From CAIJNA01 sp964516815 (GTDB lineage: Bacteria; Campylobacterota; Campylobacteria; Campylobacterales; Arcobacteraceae), in NCBI GenBank assembly GCA_964516815.1, contig CAZEXK010000010.1:1-53144 (forward strand): a DNA stretch of 53,144 bases, read 5' to 3'. Under the pieces are notes generated by a model. The model was not told the DNA's origin. It saw nothing but the letters and a program-made list of their open reading frames with translations, and did not search any database. The translations under genes and the position numbers were made by a program. Shown here piece by piece: positions 27,957-35,560 of this stretch; position 1 is the stretch's first letter, and each line of letters begins with the position of its first letter.

Positions 27957-29076
27957 AATACAGTCAAATGACTTTGAAAAATTATATCAAGAATTAGGAA
28001 CAGAAATAGGTGGTAGTAAAATATTATCTAAAAAATCACATATGAATTGTATTTATATTCAAAACCTTCACACAGGTGCTGCAAACATATTAAAACAAGA
28101 TGCATTATCTATTGGTGCTGATTTAGCAGTACCTAGGGGTACTATTTTAAATATTACTAAAACAGTTAATGCCATCTTAATAGCTAGTGATAAACATCTT
28201 GAAACTTTAAGTAAAAAAGAATTATCTCAACCCTTTGGACTTAAAGATATAGCTAAACAATTAAAGAATTTTACTAATAAAAAAAGAAATGATACAAAAA
28301 TCATGGGTATTATTAACGCCAATGATGATAGTTTTTATAGTTCTAGTAGATTTAAAAATGATGATGCAATTAATAAAATTACTGAGATGATAAAAGATGG
28401 TGCGAGTATTATTGATATTGGAGCAGTATCTTCGCGACCAAATAGTGATGTAGTTGATGAAAAGGAAGAACTAAAAAGAATAAAAAATATTTGTGATATT
28501 ATTAAAAAAGAAGAACTTTATAAAAAGATAAAGTTTTCTATTGACTCATATACTCCTAGTGTTATTGAATATGCATTGAGTTGTGGTTTTACATATGTAA
28601 ATGATATCACGGGTCTACAAGATGATGAAGTAGCAAAAATAACTGCCAAATACAATGCTAGTATTATTATAATGCATATGCAAAATGATCCATCAAATAT
28701 GCAAGACAATCCAAATTATGAAAATGTAATTTTAGAAATAGATGATTTTTTTTCGCAAAGAATAAAAAAAGCTAAAGATTATGGAATAAAAAATATCATA
28801 TTAGATGTAGGCATTGGATTTGGAAAAACTTTAGAACACAACTGCGAATTATTAAAAAACTTAGAACACTTTTCTCATTTTGGATATGAAGTATTAATAG
28901 GAGCTAGCAGAAAATCTATAATAGAAAATATAGTTGCAAACACACCAATAGAGCAAAGATTAAGTGGAACACTTGCGATTCATCTTGATGCTGTTAATAA
29001 GGGTGCTTCTATTGTGAGATGTCATGATGTTAAAGAACATTTTCAAGCTTTGAGTGTTTTGAATGCAATCTCTTGA
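27943..29076 (+). CDS. folP: Dihydropteroate synthase with N-terminal extension
   Basis: Condenses p-aminobenzoate with the pterin pyrophosphate in folate synthesis. The catalytic TIM-barrel starts at about residue 120: IMGIINANDDSFYSSSRF, GASIIDIGAVSSRPNSD, KFSIDSYTPSVI, YVNDITGL, IIMHMQNDPSNMQDNPNY, ILDVGIGFGKTLEHN and LIGASRKSI. About 120 extra N-terminal residues precede it, as in other members from this phylum. Motif 1 (INANDDSF) differs from the usual NVTPDSF. The 3' end abuts the trpB remnant on the other strand. Confidence 0.92.
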   Translation: MKLYKIQSNDFEKLYQELGTEIGGSKILSKKSHMNCIYIQNLHTGAANILKQDALSIGADLAVPRGTILNITKTVNAILIASDKHLETLSKKELSQPFGLKDIAKQLKNFTNKKRNDTKIMGIINANDDSFYSSSRFKNDDAINKITEMIKDGASIIDIGAVSSRPNSDVVDEKEELKRIKNICDIIKKEELYKKIKFSIDSYTPSVIEYALSCGFTYVNDITGLQDDEVAKITAKYNASIIIMHMQNDPSNMQDNPNYENVILEIDDFFSQRIKKAKDYGIKNIILDVGIGFGKTLEHNCELLKNLEHFSHFGYEVLIGASRKSIIENIVANTPIEQRLSGTLAIHLDAVNKGASIVRCHDVKEHFQALSVLNAIS

Positions 29077-29077
29077 T

Positions 29078-29301
29078 ATAATTTAGCATTAGGTACAGAA
29101 TAATTTTCAATTACTAAATCTAAATCTTTATCACCTCTACTACTAAGATTTATTAAAATTGTTTTATCTTTTGGTAATGTTTTGCCAATTTCATTGCATA
29201 TGCACAGCGTGTGCTGATTTAAGTGCAAGAATTATCCCTTCTAATTGTGAAAGTTTATAAAATGCATTGATAGCTTCATTTTCATTACATAGTCTTATTT
29301 T
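29078..29301 (-). pseudogene. Frameshifted C-terminal fragment of a second trpB
   Basis: Reading the minus strand from 29301, the frame encodes KIRLCNENEAINAFYKLSQL then EGIILALKSAHAV before a TGA at 29193-29191; after a frameshift it continues as CNEIGKTLPKDKTILINLSS, RGDKDLDLVIENY. This lines up with the last ~85 residues of TrpB (in the intact copy: KEALDAFVWLSRQEGIIPAF ... KTIVINLSGRGDKD). The upstream ~310 codons are absent. Similarity to the intact copy at 11888-13096 is moderate, so this is an old or separately acquired paralogue. It has no start codon and should be non-functional. Confidence 0.85.
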
Positions 29302-30003
29302 TTAATTCTTACTTTTGCTTATATCTTAGTAAATGAATCAATCGAGGTTTTAAAAAAAGAGTATGTTTCTCAAAATGAGAAAAAAGAAGTTATTGCATAT
29401 CTAGTTAATAGTTCAACTCAATCTAAATTATTAAAATTAGATGCAGATGCTAATATATTAAAAAATAATGATGATCTAGATAAAAGTGTATTACAAGACT
29501 TTATATCTTTTAGAAATGCCAATAACCCTATTACATCTTACAATAAACTATTAGTTGAGGAACAAGCAAATATTATTACTAATAGAGAGAAAATTCAAGC
29601 TGATATTCCAGGTTATTTCAAATTGTATTTCAATAAACAAAAAGCTCAACTTAAAAAAAGGTTTAAGGATAATAAACATTTTTCAGAAGAAGAAATTAGA
29701 ACTTTAAAAGATGAACTTTTAGAAAAAGAAAGAAAAGCTGAAATTAAACTGCAAGAAGTATTAAATAATTTTGATAGTTATGATATACAAAAATCTGATT
29801 ATTATAAAGATAAATACAAGGCGAGGTTAACTTGCCAATTCAAGATTAAAAATAAAGATATAAGGCATATATATTTGAGAATAAATAATATATTAAATAT
29901 TATACTATTTGAAAAACTTAATATTTCTTCTCATAAAGTTAAAGAGTTTGAAATAAACAATGAAAATCTGTTTGGAGATTATTGGATTAATCTCTTGAAA
30001 TAA
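29293..30003 (+). pseudogene. 5'-truncated reading frame, unknown product
   Basis: From the stop at 29290 to TAA 30001-30003 the frame is open for 236 codons with no ATG, GTG or TTG until a TTG at 29623. It begins with a hydrophobic stretch (YFLILTFAYILV), then ESIEVLKKEYVSQNEKKEV, LQDFISFRNANNPITSY and a charged, probably coiled-coil region (KKRFKDNKHFSEEEIRTLKD and KERKAEIKLQEVL). Coding character continues upstream of 29623, so the 126-residue frame from that TTG is a fragment. The 5' boundary coincides with the trpB remnant boundary near 29300. Some overall features resemble helical membrane-anchored chaperones, but I do not assign a family. 30004-30098 is spacer with small hairpins. Confidence 0.6.
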
Positions 30004-30098
30004 ATAATAATAGCTTAGATTATAATAATCTCAAAATATATCTCAAGATATATCACAAGGTTTAATTATAAATACAGTCGGTGTATTTTATAAATATA

Positions 30099-31127
30099 TT
30101 ATTTTGATATTTGCTTACTAGCTTTTGTATAACTATCTAATTCTCTTTTTATTCTATTATAAGCACTAATCACATCTTTATTCATATGAGTAGCTAAAGT
30201 TATATCCTTTGCTCTTGTGATATATTTATAAGCATTTTTGAAATTGCCTAGTGCTTCATAAGTAATTGCAAGATTATATAATGCTACATAAGATTTATAA
30301 TTTGTATTTTCCGTTAGTGTTAATAATAATTCATTTGCTTCTTGAATATTATTGTTTTCAATTAGTTCAATTGAATTTTTTAGTAGTTGTTGGTTATTGT
30401 CATTGTAATGAATATCTTCATCATCTAATAATTCTACTTGAGTATAAGTATATGAGGGTGCAATAGTTTTTATAAAATCATTTGCTATTTCATTTGATAA
30501 ATCTACAAATATTTTATTTTGTGATTCTATGTTTGATGCCCTATCTTCACAATGATAATCTTTATATAATTTGGTAAAATTGTTAGAGTAAAGTGTTTTA
30601 CCATTCGTTATCTTTAGTATATCAAAATGTGATGATAGTATAAACTCTCTTTGAACACATAAAACATTATATTTTTCATATATTTTACAAGCTTTTTTAT
30701 CTTTATTCATGTATTGTAAGCATTTATCATAATTAGTTCTTGTTTCATATTTCCTATATCTATTTACTGATTTACCTATAATAGCACCTGATAGTATAGA
30801 TTTAGCCTCTTTTAGTGTATATGATGTATCAGTATTAGTATCAATTAATCCTGAATCCATTAATCTTTGTTCTTCTAAAATTCTTTTATCTTGATTTCTA
30901 TTTACTAATGTAAAATATGTTTTATTATCAAATTTCATATTAGACATTTTAGATCTAATAGTATATGTTAATCCTACATTATCATTTTTAATATCATCAA
31001 CTATAATAGTTTTTATATCTGGTGAACTTATTTTTGCAGGTTGTAGTGATTTTACTGTTACTTTTGTTGAGCAGCTTGTAAGGAATGATATTGTAATAAA
31101 TAATGTTAAAAGACTTAATGTTTTCAT
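30099..31127 (-). CDS. Lipoprotein with CsgG-like N-terminal region and C-terminal TPR
   Basis: 342 residues. Signal peptide with lipobox ending LTSC (Cys19), so lipid-anchored; residue +2 is Ser, which favours outer-membrane sorting. The middle (about 35-230) has the look of CsgG/curli-assembly-like or similar surface-assembly lipoproteins (VDDIKNDNVGLTYTIRSKM, GAIIGKS) and four or more cysteines. The C-terminal third (about 250-330) contains two tetratricopeptide-like repeats (SYVALYNLAITYEALGNFKN followed by AYKYITRAKDI). Specific function unknown. It precedes a small membrane protein-coding gene transcribed the same way. Confidence 0.65.
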   Translation of the reverse strand: MKTLSLLTLFITISFLTSCSTKVTVKSLQPAKISSPDIKTIIVDDIKNDNVGLTYTIRSKMSNMKFDNKTYFTLVNRNQDKRILEEQRLMDSGLIDTNTDTSYTLKEAKSILSGAIIGKSVNRYRKYETRTNYDKCLQYMNKDKKACKIYEKYNVLCVQREFILSSHFDILKITNGKTLYSNNFTKLYKDYHCEDRASNIESQNKIFVDLSNEIANDFIKTIAPSYTYTQVELLDDEDIHYNDNNQQLLKNSIELIENNNIQEANELLLTLTENTNYKSYVALYNLAITYEALGNFKNAYKYITRAKDITLATHMNKDVISAYNRIKRELDSYTKASKQISK

Positions 31128-31139
31128 AATTTACCCTTA

Positions 31140-31325
31140 TTAAAACCATTTTAAATTATGTAATGTATTTCTAATAAATAAATTACCTCTTACATAGCTA
31201 ATAAATATTGCCGTAATAGACAATATAAATATTATTGAAAATGTATCACGATAATATACTGATATTGACATCAATACAATCGCTATTATTATAACTATCC
31301 ACATAATTTTTCTGTTTCTATTCAT
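31140..31325 (-). CDS. Small two-helix membrane protein
   Basis: 61 residues with two hydrophobic segments (about 7-23 and 28-46) flanked by basic residues (MNRNRKIMW at the start, RGNLFIRN after helix 2). Lies 12 bp upstream of the lipoprotein gene on the same strand, so probably co-transcribed with it. The start at 31325 faces the FISUMP gene, with which it shares a short divergent region. Family not recognised. Confidence 0.5.
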   Translation of the reverse strand: MNRNRKIMWIVIIIAIVLMSISVYYRDTFSIIFILSITAIFISYVRGNLFIRNTLHNLKWF

Positions 31326-31392
31326 TGTTTCATACTTTATTTATTTTACTCTTATTCTATCTAAAAAAATAAAAGATAAAGATGATATTGTA

Positions 31393-32625
31393 TTGGATAT
31401 TGAATTAAAATCTTATTCTGATGTAATTACACCTATTACAAGTATAGCAAGTAATAGTAATCCTGAAGATTTTAATGAATCAATTAGAATTTTATCAACA
31501 ACATTTGAAATACCTACTGAAGAATTATTAATGTTACCATCAAGCATTGATAATCTTAAACTGTCGGTATTAGTAAATTCTGTTTTTATAGAAGCTAAAA
31601 AAAATAACATGGATATAGCTTCTTTATTTAATCTAATTAATATCAAAAATGAGTCAAGTCCTCAAATTATTGCTTTAAAAAGTAGATTTGATGCGATAAA
31701 AGTATATGCACAAGATAGCAGAGGTATGACTAATGGAAAGTTTGATTCTGTTAAATTAGAACAATATGTAATGCAAGAAAATAGCCAATATCTAACAAAA
31801 GTAGATATTCCAGACGGTACAAATAATAACGATACTATAACTTTTAAGGGAAAAACTTATAAAACAGTTGTATCAGAAGTAACAAATAGAATTTGGCTAG
31901 ATAGAAACCTTGGTGCAAGTGAAGTTTGTGGTACTACTAATAATGATGATGCTTGTGTTGGTGATTTATATCAATGGGGAAGAAAAGCAGACGGACACGA
32001 GAAAATTACGAGTGAAGCAAATGGAACATATGGACTAAAAGTTCCATTTTCAACTCTTGCTGATGATCACGATTTTGTTGGAAAATTTATCCTGGAATCA
32101 GTTCTACATGATTATCAAGGTGGGTATGATTGGCTTGATTGGCAAGGACCAAGTGCTGAAGTGCTTGGTTGGGATGTTGAAGGGAAAAGTGATGCTCAGA
32201 TAGAAGATGAATTTCCATGGTTATATAAGGATAAATATGGTGTTTGGAGAGATGATGATGTTGGAGATTTTTCACCTGATTTATCGAGGTACAAAGCTTG
32301 GCTTGAAGATAGAACACTTCATTGGCATAATTCAAAAGGAAGAGGTATTTGTCCAGTGGGATATAGAGTTGCTATATTTTCAGAATACCGCAATGAAAAA
32401 AATGGAAATTTTTTAAATTTTAAATCAAAAAAAAGAAGTGCTGTTGATGGTGAAATTAGTGACTCTAATCTTGTTTGGACTCAAACATATAATCCTTATA
32501 CTTTTAGTGATAGCAAGGCTGTGATTTTTAATTTTGATTTCTTTGAAGAAGAACATGACGTAAAAGAAGAAAACTATACTAGTGGACTTCCCGTTAGATG
32601 TATTAATGCATTACCTAATGAGTAA
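31393..32625 (+). CDS. FISUMP-domain protein, N-terminus uncertain
   Basis: From residue ~150 the protein matches the FISUMP (Fibrobacter succinogenes major paralogous) domain: TVVSEVTNRIWLDRNLGASE, GDLYQWGRKADGHE, RGICPVGYRVAIFSEY and the ending SGLPVRCIN. Such domains occur in secreted or surface proteins. The first 150 residues are unrecognised and partly helical. The TTG at 31393 lacks a good RBS. The frame is open further upstream and hydrophobic (FIYFTLILSKKIKDKDD) but has no start codon; a TTG at 31325 in another frame encodes MFHTLFILLLFYLKK and meets the run of seven A (31363-31369), where a -1 shift would join the two. Low expectation of a cytoplasmic role. Confidence 0.75.
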   Translation: MDIELKSYSDVITPITSIASNSNPEDFNESIRILSTTFEIPTEELLMLPSSIDNLKLSVLVNSVFIEAKKNNMDIASLFNLINIKNESSPQIIALKSRFDAIKVYAQDSRGMTNGKFDSVKLEQYVMQENSQYLTKVDIPDGTNNNDTITFKGKTYKTVVSEVTNRIWLDRNLGASEVCGTTNNDDACVGDLYQWGRKADGHEKITSEANGTYGLKVPFSTLADDHDFVGKFILESVLHDYQGGYDWLDWQGPSAEVLGWDVEGKSDAQIEDEFPWLYKDKYGVWRDDDVGDFSPDLSRYKAWLEDRTLHWHNSKGRGICPVGYRVAIFSEYRNEKNGNFLNFKSKKRSAVDGEISDSNLVWTQTYNPYTFSDSKAVIFNFDFFEEEHDVKEENYTSGLPVRCINALPNE

Positions 32626-32666
32626 TTTAAAACAACATCTAAGATAATTAGACTAAGGATTTAAAA

Positions 32667-32705
32667 ATGTTAACATTTGAATTAAAAGGCTTACCTAAGT
32701 GGTAA
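32667..32705 (+). pseudogene. 12-codon truncated N-terminus
   Basis: AAGGATTT precedes ATG 32667, which encodes MLTFELKGLPKW and stops at TAA 32703. The good RBS and start followed by an abrupt stop exactly where the IS3 remnant begins suggest the 5' end of a gene cut by an insertion. Too short to assign a family. Confidence 0.35.
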
Positions 32706-32848
32706 CAAAAAAGAAATTTTTTTAATCTTTCTTTTTTTATATGTTCTAACCCAGTGATATAATGTTTTTGGATTTAAATCTAAATCTTGTGCAACTTTAA
32801 CTGTACTGTTGAATCTTTAAATTATTTACTGTATTTACTTCTTTACAT
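32706..32848 (-). pseudogene. Decayed IS3-family OrfA (transposase helix-turn-helix) remnant
   Basis: Minus strand: RBS AAGGGTAAAT, ATG at 32848, then a stop-interrupted RSKYSK-FK and, in a shifted frame, STVKVAQDLDLNPKTLYHWV, RTYKKRKIKK. This is the N-terminal HTH of IS3-type OrfA proteins (pattern KYS.EFK...A...VA..LGI.P.TLY.WV). In-frame stops, a missing ~10-residue segment and absence of OrfB show it is dead. No terminal inverted repeats or target duplication could be recognised by eye. 32849-33000 is AT-rich spacer without visible genes. Confidence 0.75.
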
Positions 32849-33002
32849 ATTTACCCTTATTCATTTTATTTTAACTTAGAATTGTTTAAATTATAAGTAT
32901 GAATTTAGGTTACCATTGCATACAATACATTATTAGTTTAATTTAACATCTTTTTAGGTTGTAACTTAAAAGTATTTTAGGTATACTCTAATTTATAACA
33001 CT

Positions 33003-33098
33003 TTAACTATGGGAGCTTGAATTATCAGGCTGAGAGTTTATCTATTATGATAATGACCGTTAACCTGATTTAGATAATGCTAACGTAGGGAAACTTAA
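33003..33098 (+). promoter_or_regulatory. TPP (THI-box) riboswitch
   Basis: The conserved TPP aptamer elements occur in order: GGGAGC at 33011, CAGGCTGAGAG at 33026, GACCGTTAACCTGAT at 33056 and TAGATAATGCTAACGTAGGG AAACTT ending at 33096, with TTAA flanks able to close P1. A candidate -10 (TATAAC, 32994-32999) is too close to be the sole promoter if transcription starts before the aptamer; TATACT near 32982 is an alternative. It lies 64 bp before the mini-ORF and controls thiM-thiE-thiD. No strong terminator hairpin is obvious, so translational control is possible. Confidence 0.93.
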
Positions 33099-33161
33099 AT
33101 ACATCATGCATAATATTATACTCTATTCATAAAATTAACTTTAGTGTTTAAGGATAACAAT

Positions 33162-33296
33162 ATGACTTTAAATAACAAAATTCCACATTTTATACTTTGG
33201 TTGGGTGCTGCTATTAGTGTTCCTGCGATAATTATAATTGCTGTTCTTACTTCTATTGTAAGAAAAATAGAAAATAAAATAGGAGAAAACAAATGA
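33162..33296 (+). pseudogene. 44-codon mini-ORF, probable internally deleted cytX remnant
   Basis: AAGGATAACAAT precedes ATG 33162; the frame runs uninterrupted to TGA 33294, overlapping the thiM ATG (ATGA). The first part NKIPHFILWLGAAISV matches the start of CytX-type (NCS1) hydroxymethylpyrimidine transporters as I remember them (LWFGAAIS.AE), which typically sit directly after the TPP riboswitch ahead of thiM. The rest, PAIIIIAVLTSIVRKIENKI, is hydrophobic with a basic tail as at a transporter C-terminus. An in-frame deletion of ~360 codons would produce this. It could alternatively be a real single-helix peptide, since translation signals are intact and coupled to thiM. Confidence 0.6.
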
Positions 33297-34096
33297 ATTT
33301 ATATCAAGAAGTAAAAAAGAAAAAACCGTTAGTTTATTCAATAACAAATTATGTTACAGTAAATGACGTTGCAAATACAATTTTAAGTGTTGGTGCTGCA
33401 CCTTTAATGGCTGATGATGAAGAAGAAGTTACACAAATAGCATCTTTTTCAAGTTCTTTAGTAATCAATATTGGTACTTTAAATAAAAGAGTAATTAAAT
33501 CAAGTATTATTGCAGGTAAAAAAGCAAATGAGGTAAACATACCAGTTATACTTGATCCAGTTGGTGTTGGAGCTTCAACACTAAGAAATGATGCAGTTAA
33601 AGATTTATTGAAAAACATTAAATTCACAGTAATTAAAGGTAATATAACTGAAATAAAAGCAATGTATTTACAAAAACACACAACAAGTGGTGTTGATGTT
33701 AGCAGTAGTGATAAACTAAGTACTAATAATTTAGATGAAACAGTATTATTACTTAAAAAGATTGCATTAGAATTAGATACAATTATCGTTGCTACTGGTG
33801 AAATTGATATTATAACTGATGGTACAAGTACAAGTTTGTGTTATAACGGCAATGAAAAAATGTCATTAATAACAGGTACAGGTTGTATGACAGCAGCTAT
33901 AATAGCTTCTTTTTGTTCAGTTACTAAAGATCATTTCGATGCAACTATTAAAGCTGTAAGTCTAATGGGACAAGCAGGGGACATAGCTTTAACTAAGTAC
34001 AGAGGTTTAGGAAGTTTTAGAGTTGATATTATTGATGCTTTAAGTAATATTACTGATGGGGTAGTAAAAGATAATGCAAATACAAAAACTATCTAA
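33293..34096 (+). CDS. thiM: Hydroxyethylthiazole kinase
   Basis: Phosphorylates the thiazole alcohol for thiamine salvage. Ribokinase-like fold with YSITNYVTVNDVANTILSVGA near the N-terminus (about 14-34), PVILDPVGVGAS, VIKGNITEI and the C-terminal LITGTGCMTAA anion hole. 267 residues is standard. RBS AGGAG lies in the end of the mini-ORF, and the start overlaps its stop by 4 bp. Controlled by the TPP riboswitch upstream. Confidence 0.95.
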   Translation: MNLYQEVKKKKPLVYSITNYVTVNDVANTILSVGAAPLMADDEEEVTQIASFSSSLVINIGTLNKRVIKSSIIAGKKANEVNIPVILDPVGVGASTLRNDAVKDLLKNIKFTVIKGNITEIKAMYLQKHTTSGVDVSSSDKLSTNNLDETVLLLKKIALELDTIIVATGEIDIITDGTSTSLCYNGNEKMSLITGTGCMTAAIIASFCSVTKDHFDATIKAVSLMGQAGDIALTKYRGLGSFRVDIIDALSNITDGVVKDNANTKTI

Positions 34097-34733
34097 AGAA
34101 GAAGTTTTTTTATATTTTGTCACAAATAAAGATACTTATTTAAATAGAGAACTTTATTTTATAACAAAAGAAGCAATTATGGGTGGTGCAAGCATAGTTC
34201 AGTATCGCGAAAAAAATAAATCTTATGAAAAAATGAAAAAAGAATGTATACTTTTAAAAGCACTATGTGATGAGCATAGTGTAAAATTAATCATAAATGA
34301 TCACGTTAAATTAGCAAAAGATATAGATGCTCATGGTGTTCATATAGGACAAGATGATGAAGATTTTTCTAATGCTAGAAATATACTAGGGCAGGACAAG
34401 ATTATTGGAGTAAGTGTATTTAATGAGACACAAGCAATAAAAGCACAAAGACAAGGTGCTGATTATTTAGGTGTTGGTGCAATATTTAAAACAAATAGTA
34501 AGAGTGATGCAAAACAAGTATCAATAGATGTATTAAAAAATATTAGTGAAATTGCCATTGTACCTGTTGTTGGAATTGGTGGTATTAATTTAAATAATAT
34601 AGAAGAATTAAAAAATGCAAATATTGATGGTGTTGCTTTGATTTCTGCAATTATTAATAATAAAGACATAAAAAATAGTACAAAAATTATGCATAAAAAA
34701 ATCAGCCAAGTATTAAATAAGAGGGATAAGTAA
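34074..34733 (+). CDS. thiE: Thiamine-phosphate synthase
   Basis: Joins HMP-PP and thiazole phosphate to thiamine phosphate. TIM-barrel motifs: GGASIVQYREKNKS, LIINDHVKLAKDIDAHGVHIGQDD, IIGVSVFN, ADYLGVGAIFKTNSKSDA and VVGIGGINLNNI. 219 residues; the first ~15 residues extend beyond the usual start and overlap thiM by 23 bp. Stop overlaps thiD start (TAATG). Confidence 0.94.
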   Translation: MQIQKLSKEEVFLYFVTNKDTYLNRELYFITKEAIMGGASIVQYREKNKSYEKMKKECILLKALCDEHSVKLIINDHVKLAKDIDAHGVHIGQDDEDFSNARNILGQDKIIGVSVFNETQAIKAQRQGADYLGVGAIFKTNSKSDAKQVSIDVLKNISEIAIVPVVGIGGINLNNIEELKNANIDGVALISAIINNKDIKNSTKIMHKKISQVLNKRDK

Positions 34734-35518
34734 TGAATAAAGTATTAAGTATTGCTGGTAGTGATTGTAGTGGAGGTGCAGGGATTCAAGCTGATTTAAA
34801 AACAATAATGTATCATAAGTGTTATGGTATGACTGCAATAACAGCACTAACAAGTCAAAACTCTTTAGGTGTTACAAATATAATTGAAACACCATTACTT
34901 TTTTTAGAAGAACAATTAGATTCAGTTTTTTCAGATATTTATCCAGATGCAATTAAAGTAGGAATGCTTTCAAATGCAAAAACTGTAAGATTTATAAGTG
35001 AATATCTTTTTAAAATAAATGCAAAAAATATTGTAGTAGATCCTGTTATGGTATCTACAAGTGGGAGTAAATTACTAAGTGATGAATCAATCTCTTTTTT
35101 AAAATCAAAACTTTTTAAAATAGCTACAATTATTACACCAAATATATATGAAGCTGAAATACTATGTGAAATTAAAATACATACAAAAGAAGATATGAAA
35201 AAAGCTGCATTAATCATATCTAAGTTTTGTATTGGGGCAGTTTTAATTAAAGGTGGTCATCTAAAAACAACTGCTAGTGATTTATTATATGTAAATAATA
35301 AATATTATTGGTTTGATTGCGAAATAATTGATAATAAAAATACTCATGGAACAGGTTGTACTCTTTCAAGTGCTATTGCTTCAAATTTAGCAAATGGATT
35401 TGATATTATTCAAAGTGTTCAAAAAGCAAAAAATTATATTACAAAAGCAATTAATATGAAATTGGATATTGGAAAAGGACGAGGTCCTTTGGATCATACT
35501 TTGACTAATTTGGATTAA
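34733..35518 (+). CDS. thiD: Hydroxymethylpyrimidine/phosphomethylpyrimidine kinase
   Basis: Phosphorylates HMP to HMP-PP. Ribokinase fold: VLSIAGSDCSGGAGIQADLK (4-23), DAIKVGMLSN, VVDPVMVSTSGSKLL, ITPNIYEAEIL and HGTGCTLSSAIAS. 261 residues. Last gene of the thiM-thiE-thiD salvage operon; a long inverted repeat (35519-35556) follows the stop directly. Confidence 0.95.
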   Translation: MNKVLSIAGSDCSGGAGIQADLKTIMYHKCYGMTAITALTSQNSLGVTNIIETPLLFLEEQLDSVFSDIYPDAIKVGMLSNAKTVRFISEYLFKINAKNIVVDPVMVSTSGSKLLSDESISFLKSKLFKIATIITPNIYEAEILCEIKIHTKEDMKKAALIISKFCIGAVLIKGGHLKTTASDLLYVNNKYYWFDCEIIDNKNTHGTGCTLSSAIASNLANGFDIIQSVQKAKNYITKAINMKLDIGKGRGPLDHTLTNLD

Positions 35519-35556
35519 TTATTAAAATATTTGAAATAAGCCAAATATTTTAATAA
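35519..35556. terminator. Bidirectional terminator-like inverted repeat
   Basis: Perfect 15-bp arms, TTATTAAAATATTTG (35519-35533) and its complement (35542-35556), around an 8-base loop, directly after the thiD stop and directly before the 3' end of the convergent small ORF. A T-rich stretch (TATTTTATTT) follows on the plus strand. The AT-only stem is weak per base pair but long. Serves both converging transcripts by position. Confidence 0.7.
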
Positions 35557-35560
35557 TATT

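Noticed and set aside
29043..29228. 61-codon minus-strand ORF taken as a gene of its own
   Set aside because: Its residues align to the TrpB C-terminus after a frameshift and its end runs into folP; it is a pseudogene piece.
30004..30098. Small hairpins after the headless ORF as an ncRNA
   Set aside because: Short AT-only stems (e.g. ATATATC/GATATAT) without conserved features.
32087..32335. 82-codon antisense ORF within the FISUMP gene
   Set aside because: Histidine/leucine-rich translation typical of a shadow of an AT-rich gene; no RBS or family.
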